This document shows, piece after piece, positions 6,132-9,289 of a stretch of 9,289 bases of DNA. Source of the stretch: an uncultured Bacilli bacterium (GTDB lineage Bacteria > Bacillota_I > Bacilli_A > RF39 > UBA660); contig CALVXV010000046.1 in NCBI GenBank assembly GCA_944371685.1, positions 1-9,289 of the forward strand. Direction: 5' to 3'. A model generated the notes under the pieces. It was not told the origin of the DNA and searched no databases. It saw nothing but the letters and a program-made list of their open reading frames with translations. The translations under genes and the position numbers were made by a program. How positions within the stretch are numbered: position 1 is the first letter of the stretch; each line of letters starts with the position of its first letter.

Positions 6132-6161
6132 ATTATACATCCTCTTTACATATTGTGTCAA
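6132..6161 (-). promoter_or_regulatory. Promoter of the 416-residue protein gene
   Basis: Perfect TTGACA (6156-6161) and perfect TATAAT (6132-6137) on the minus strand, spacer 18. Transcription would start near 6125, giving a leader of about 24 bases with AGGTGAT at 6111-6105 before ATG 6101. It lies directly after the terminator of the ATPase gene. Confidence 0.8.
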
Positions 6162-6171
6162 TAATTTCATC

Positions 6172-6197
6172 AAAAAAAGCCCAAAAACTAAGGGCTT
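6172..6197 (-). terminator. Terminator of the P-type ATPase gene
   Basis: On the minus strand AAGCCC and GGGCTT form a six-pair GC-rich stem with a nine-base loop, then a run of Ts. The first arm begins only two bases after the TAG stop codon (6202-6200). Confidence 0.85.
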
Positions 6198-6199
6198 AT

Positions 6200-8497
6200 C
6201 TAAATTTTAATTTTTTTAGAAACTTTATAAAATAAATCTGTAAACATATTAAATAAAGTTATAGCAATCATAAATAAAGCTAAAATTAAAACCAATAATT
6301 TTGGTGTTAAAACCGTAAGCGAAAATAAATTTCTAAAACAAACAACACCTAAAGTAAATAATATTGCTAAAAACACAAATAAACATCTACGTAAAGTATT
6401 AAATGGCACACTTATCCTATATAAAAGCATAAATCCAGTAAGTCCAGTCAAAATAACACATAACGTCGAAACTTCCGCTTCAGTCAACCTTATAAAATTA
6501 GAAATTAAAACAATAATCAAAACATTTGCCACTATTGTAAGTGCTGTTGGAATTGACCGCTTTAAAACATTAATAATAATCTTACCATTAATTCGCTCAT
6601 TATTTGGCTCTAAAGCTAAAATAAATGATGGAATACCAATTGTTACCACACTAGTAAGTGTCAGTTGAATTGGTTCAAATGGATAACTAAGAGGTAAAAA
6701 CACAAATAAAATAGCTAATAACGTCGCATAAGTTGTCTTACAAAGAAACAAAGATGACGACCTTTGAATATTGTTAATACTTCTTCTCCCCTCCGCAACT
6801 ACTTTTGGCATTGATGCAAAATTAGAATCCAAAAGCACAAGCTGTGAAACATTACGAGCCGCATCACTACCACTATTCATAGCTACACTACAGTCAGCTT
6901 CCTTTAAAGCTAAAACATCATTAACACCATCTCCAGTCATAGCCACCGTATGTCCCAAAGCCTTTAATGCCATAATAATTTCCTTCTTTTGGGATGGCTT
7001 AACTCTACCAAACACATTATATTTATCAGCAATCTCCACAATCGGTCGATCACATACACTCATATCAATATATTTAACATCCTTAAGCCCTACTTTAGTA
7101 GCTACACCAGCCACCGTTTTTGGATTATCGCCAGAAATCAGTTTAATATCAACCCCTTGCTCTTTAAAATAATCTAAAGTTGCTCTAGCTTCTAATCTAA
7201 TTTTATCATTAATTATTACAAGTCCTAATGGTTCTACATCCAACGGTAATTTTTTATTTAACTTATGATTTACCTTACCTAAAAGAACAACTCTATTACT
7301 ATCAACATAATTACTAAGCTCTTTATCAATTTTAGAAGTATCTTTCAAAACAATCTCTGGTGCCCCAAGCACATAACTAACATCCTCAAAACTAATTCCT
7401 GACCACTTAGTTTGAGAAGAAAATGGAACAATTTCCAAAACTTTATGATCATTTCTTCTTGCATACTTCTTACTAATCGCTTCCATCGTCTGATTATCAT
7501 TATCCATATGATAACTCATCATACTAAGCGCATCAACTATTATATTCATTTCTGTACCATTTAACGGTACTAATTTAGCAACTTCCATCTCACCTTTAGT
7601 AATAGTTCCCGTTTTATCCAAACAAATAGTATCAACTCTAGCTAAAGTTTCAATACAATAAAGTTCCTGCACCAAAACATTGTACTTAGAAAGTCTAATA
7701 ACACTAATAGCTAAAACCGTACTAGTAAGTAAAACTAATCCTTCCGGTATCATACCAATTAAAGCTGCCACCACATGAATAATCGTATCACTAAATGTTC
7801 CCGAACCCATTTGACCAATAAAAAGTAACACTCCAATCGGCACAATTGCTATTGAAATATATTTAATAATTCTATTAATAAAATTCATAATCTCTGAGTT
7901 AACTTTTTTAATATATTTTGCCTCCGCTGATATCTGCGCCGTATAATTATCAGCCCCAACATGAATAGCCTCTGCTAAAGCACTACCACTCACCACAAAA
8001 CTACCAGATAAAATATCCATTCCTTTATTCTTAGTAACTGACTCAGACTCACCAGTAATTAGTGATTCATTAACTAAAATCTCACCAGAAATAATTTTAC
8101 TATCCACCACGATTTGATTACCAGCCCTAAGTTTAATAATATCACCTAAAACAATATCGTGAATTCCAATCTGTTTTATAACACCATCTCTAATAACTGT
8201 AACTTTATTTTCATTAAGCAAAGATAATTTATCAATAACCATTTTGCTTCGAATCTCTTGAATTGTACTAATTAAAGTATTACAAAATACAACTCCTAAA
8301 AAAAGTAAATTTTTATAAGAACCCACAAGAAAAATAGCTAAAGCCAGTCCAAAATTCAAAAAATTAAATAAAGTAAAAAAATTCATCATAATAATTTGAC
8401 CGACTGATTTAGTTTTAACATCCGCCTTATAATTAACTAAGCCACGCTCTTTTAATTTTAAAACTTCACTTTCTTTTAATCCTGTTACTTTTTCCAT
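6200..8497 (-). CDS. P-type cation-transporting ATPase (CtpE/Exp7-like)
   Basis: A 765-residue integral membrane ion pump. The actuator domain carries TGES at 148-151; TM4 contains the ion-binding PEGL at 251-254; the phosphorylated aspartate is D294 in DKTGT; the hinge GDGVND is at 522-527. All catalytic motifs are intact. N-terminal helices near 35-58 and 63-80, TM3-TM4 near 210-268, and six C-terminal helices from about 590 to 755 give the ten-helix plan. No N-terminal heavy-metal-binding CxxC domain is present and the TM4 motif is not CPC, so it is not a copper or zinc pump. The sequence around IPEGLVLLTS, LVQELYCIETLARVD and the RSINNIQRSSSLF segment matches the CtpE/pneumococcal Exp7 group; CtpE has been linked to calcium uptake in mycobacteria. 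The ion here is inferred only. GAGGG is five bases before the start. It is divergent from the DUF2798 gene and ends at a terminator, so it is monocistronic. Confidence 0.92.
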   Translation of the reverse strand: MEKVTGLKESEVLKLKERGLVNYKADVKTKSVGQIIMMNFFTLFNFLNFGLALAIFLVGSYKNLLFLGVVFCNTLISTIQEIRSKMVIDKLSLLNENKVTVIRDGVIKQIGIHDIVLGDIIKLRAGNQIVVDSKIISGEILVNESLITGESESVTKNKGMDILSGSFVVSGSALAEAIHVGADNYTAQISAEAKYIKKVNSEIMNFINRIIKYISIAIVPIGVLLFIGQMGSGTFSDTIIHVVAALIGMIPEGLVLLTSTVLAISVIRLSKYNVLVQELYCIETLARVDTICLDKTGTITKGEMEVAKLVPLNGTEMNIIVDALSMMSYHMDNDNQTMEAISKKYARRNDHKVLEIVPFSSQTKWSGISFEDVSYVLGAPEIVLKDTSKIDKELSNYVDSNRVVLLGKVNHKLNKKLPLDVEPLGLVIINDKIRLEARATLDYFKEQGVDIKLISGDNPKTVAGVATKVGLKDVKYIDMSVCDRPIVEIADKYNVFGRVKPSQKKEIIMALKALGHTVAMTGDGVNDVLALKEADCSVAMNSGSDAARNVSQLVLLDSNFASMPKVVAEGRRSINNIQRSSSLFLCKTTYATLLAILFVFLPLSYPFEPIQLTLTSVVTIGIPSFILALEPNNERINGKIIINVLKRSIPTALTIVANVLIIVLISNFIRLTEAEVSTLCVILTGLTGFMLLYRISVPFNTLRRCLFVFLAILFTLGVVCFRNLFSLTVLTPKLLVLILALFMIAITLFNMFTDLFYKVSKKIKI

Positions 8498-8514
8498 ATT
8501 TTCCCTCTATATCA

Positions 8515-8543
8515 ATTTTATCATGGATAAATAATTATGTAAA
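8515..8543 (-). promoter_or_regulatory. Candidate promoter of the P-type ATPase gene
   Basis: TTTACA (8538-8543) and TAAAAT (8515-8520) on the minus strand are separated by 17 bases, each five of six to consensus. The start of transcription would fall very near the ribosome binding site, leaving a leader of about a dozen bases, which is why confidence is moderate. Confidence 0.45.
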
Positions 8544-8566
8544 TTATTCATTTTTTACTTACATAA
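8535..8566. promoter_or_regulatory. Inverted repeat between divergent promoters, possible shared operator
   Basis: TTATGTAA (8535-8542) and TTACATAA (8559-8566) are a perfect eight-base inverted repeat with a 16-base AT-rich centre. Each arm overlaps the -35 region of one of the two divergent promoters, so a dimeric regulator could control the ATPase and DUF2798 genes together. The symmetry may instead come from two similar -35 regions facing away from each other. Confidence 0.35.
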
Positions 8567-8587
8567 ATTTTAAAAATTTGTTATAAT
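8558..8587 (+). promoter_or_regulatory. Promoter of the DUF2798 gene
   Basis: A perfect TATAAT (8582-8587) preceded by TG one base upstream makes an extended -10; CTTACA (8558-8563) is a four-of-six -35 at an 18-base spacing. Transcription from about 8594 gives a leader of roughly 94 bases, the longest in the window. Confidence 0.65.
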
Positions 8588-8593
8588 TGCAAA

Positions 8594-8687
8594 GGCAAAA
8601 AAGAAATTGGTAAAATTGGAAACGAACATTGTCAAATGATTAACGAACAAACACAATCTTCTTTTAAAAATGAAAGGAGGTTTTTAT
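8594..8687 (+). promoter_or_regulatory. Long 5' leader of the DUF2798 gene with a direct repeat
   Basis: This leader holds the octamer AACGAACA twice (8621-8628 and 8642-8649), 21 bases apart, that is two helical turns on one face of the DNA. No stable hairpin or known riboswitch was seen. A frame without a convincing start is open through it (see findings). The leader ends in AAAGGAGG (8673-8680), a near-perfect Shine-Dalgarno seven bases before ATG 8688. Confidence 0.4.
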
Positions 8688-9167
8688 ATGCCTGAAACTA
8701 AATTCCAAGATTTTATCTTTAGTATCATGATGGTTATATTAATGGTTTTTGCAATGGTAACTTATAACATAGCTTTAGGTAGTGGCGGACTATCTAATGA
8801 ACTATTTTTAGAAGTATTAAAAGCATTACCTTTAACTTGTTTAATAGCTTTTTTAATCGAATTTCTATTTGTTGGTAAAATAGTTCACAAAATTACTTTT
8901 AAAATATTAGATGTCAAAAAAAGCCAGCCTATTTTTATAACTTTAATGATATCTTGTCTAACTGTTGCTTTTATGTGTCCAATCATGACATTAGTAGCTA
9001 ACTTACTTTTCGAATTTGAAAGTTGGGAAAACTTATTTGTAAATTGGATTCAAACCTGGACTTTAAGTTTTCCAATGGCTTTATTTTGGCAAATATTTTA
9101 TGCTGGTCCATTGGTTAGATTCTTATTTAGAAAAATATTTAAAAACAGGTTAAAAGCTAGTAATTAA
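8688..9167 (+). CDS. DUF2798 family membrane protein
   Basis: A 159-residue integral membrane protein with two tandem DUF2798-like halves, each a pair of helices: about 9-29 and 44-66, then 82-107 and 118-145. The opening MPETKFQDFIFSIMM, the phrase CPIMTL in the third helix and FPMALFWQIFYAGPLVRFLF near the C-terminus are characteristic of the family as I know it. Its function is not established. Short cytoplasmic ends are basic (KNRLK at the C-terminus). The start is ATG 8688 rather than the in-frame ATG 8670, because the latter overlaps the AAAGGAGG that serves 8688. The gene is divergent from the P-type ATPase and is closed by its own terminator, so it stands alone. No adjacent MarR- or TetR-type regulator is present in the window. 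Confidence 0.88.
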   Translation: MPETKFQDFIFSIMMVILMVFAMVTYNIALGSGGLSNELFLEVLKALPLTCLIAFLIEFLFVGKIVHKITFKILDVKKSQPIFITLMISCLTVAFMCPIMTLVANLLFEFESWENLFVNWIQTWTLSFPMALFWQIFYAGPLVRFLFRKIFKNRLKASN

Positions 9168-9180
9168 AACTGGCTTTTTT
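9153..9180 (+). terminator. Terminator overlapping the end of the DUF2798 gene
   Basis: AAAGCTAGT (9153-9161) pairs with ACTGGCTTT (9169-9177) through nine pairs including one wobble, followed by more Ts. The TAA stop codon (9165-9167) is inside the seven-base loop, so the first arm encodes the last residues of the protein. Confidence 0.85.
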
Positions 9181-9200
9181 CATTTTTTACAAATATTTTC

Positions 9201-9229
9201 TTTACAAGATAAATAAAATATTATATAAT
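9201..9229 (+). promoter_or_regulatory. Promoter of the tRNA-Gly gene
   Basis: TTTACA (9201-9206) and perfect TATAAT (9224-9229) with a 17-base spacer. Transcription would begin about three bases before the mature tRNA 5' end, leaving a very short 5' leader for RNase P. Confidence 0.8.
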
Positions 9230-9238
9230 TAAAAAGAC

Positions 9239-9289
9239 GCAGGTGTAGTACAACGGTTAGTATATGGCCTTGCCAAGGCTAAGATGCCG
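9239..9289 (+). tRNA. tRNA-Gly(GCC), 3' end cut by the window edge
   Basis: Acceptor strand GCAGGTG (9239-9245), bases TA, D arm GTAC with loop AACGGTTA and GTAT, base A, anticodon stem TGGCC/GGCTA around the loop TTGCCAA with anticodon GCC, then variable loop AGATG and the first three bases of the T arm. All stems pair, with wobbles in the D and anticodon stems. The 3' strand should end in CACCTGC plus discriminator and CCA beyond the window. Confidence 0.9.

Noticed and set aside
6102..6173. 24-residue N-terminal extension of the 416-residue protein, starting at TTG 6173 or ATG 6170
   Set aside because: It would place the start inside or upstream of a perfect TTGACA/TATAAT promoter; AGGTGAT before ATG 6101 gives a proper start.
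6771..7172. Plus-strand reading frame of 133 codons, and a 62-codon one beside it
   Set aside because: Both lie entirely antisense to the catalytic part of the P-type ATPase gene, with no promoter or ribosome binding site of their own.
6200..8497. Copper- or zinc-type (P1B) ATPase
   Set aside because: There is no CPC motif in TM4 and no N-terminal metal-binding CxxC domain; TM4 carries PEGL as in P2-type and CtpE/Exp7-like pumps.
1..9289. Mycoplasma-type genetic code with TGA read as tryptophan
   Set aside because: Tryptophan codons checked are TGG, no gene needs an in-frame TGA to be read through, and the CinA-type gene ends naturally at TGA.
1..9289. CRISPR array, insertion sequence or prophage segment
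   Set aside because: No regularly spaced repeats, transposase or integrase motifs, or phage structural genes are seen; the only repeats are short dyads at terminators and promoters and the octamer pair at 8621-8649.

Overview
The window looks like chromosome from an AT-rich, Gram-positive-type bacterium of the Bacilli/Mollicutes-like kind. The evidence is the very low GC, near-consensus sigma-A promoters (TTGACA/TATAAT), strong AGGAGG-type ribosome binding sites, short intergenic gaps, T-run hairpin terminators and tRNAs with an encoded CCA end. Tryptophan is encoded by TGG in the reading frames examined, and one gene ends in TGA, so the standard bacterial code fits. Species cannot be fixed from this window.

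Layout. At the left edge (1-203, + strand) is the 3' part of a tRNA gene that appears to be split in its anticodon loop by a group I self-splicing intron; the 5' exon lies outside the window. A hairpin terminator follows. All genes from 318 to 8497 are on the minus strand. Read in transcription order (high to low coordinates) they are: a P-type cation ATPase of the CtpE/Exp7 kind (8497-6200); a 416-residue protein of unknown function whose C-terminal half faintly resembles a GH25-type barrel (6101-4851); a MacB-like ABC transporter with ATPase and FtsX-type permease in one chain (4807-2522); a 189-residue protein I do not recognise (2420-1851); a stand-alone CinA C-terminal domain (PncC-type amidohydrolase) overlapping or abutting a DUF4186 protein (1808-964); and a rubrerythrin (872-318). 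Divergent from the ATPase on the plus strand is a four-helix DUF2798 membrane protein (8688-9167), then a tRNA-Gly(GCC) with its own promoter, cut by the right edge.

Transcription units. Most genes are separated by a terminator on one side and a promoter on the other, so they look mono- or bicistronic: [ATPase], [416-residue protein, probably with the ABC transporter], [189-residue protein], [pncC-like + DUF4186], [rubrerythrin], [DUF2798]. Three terminators overlap the coding sequence so that the stop codon sits in or at the hairpin loop. Several starts have been moved inwards from the longest reading frame because promoter and Shine-Dalgarno positions demand it.

Functionally the region is housekeeping and stress or membrane physiology (peroxide defence, NAD salvage, ion transport, export) rather than an island: no transposase, integrase, CRISPR array or phage gene is visible. 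The best candidates for something unusual are the interrupted tRNA, the degenerate barrel protein, the stop-codon-in-terminator pattern, and the symmetric divergent promoter region at 8498-8687.
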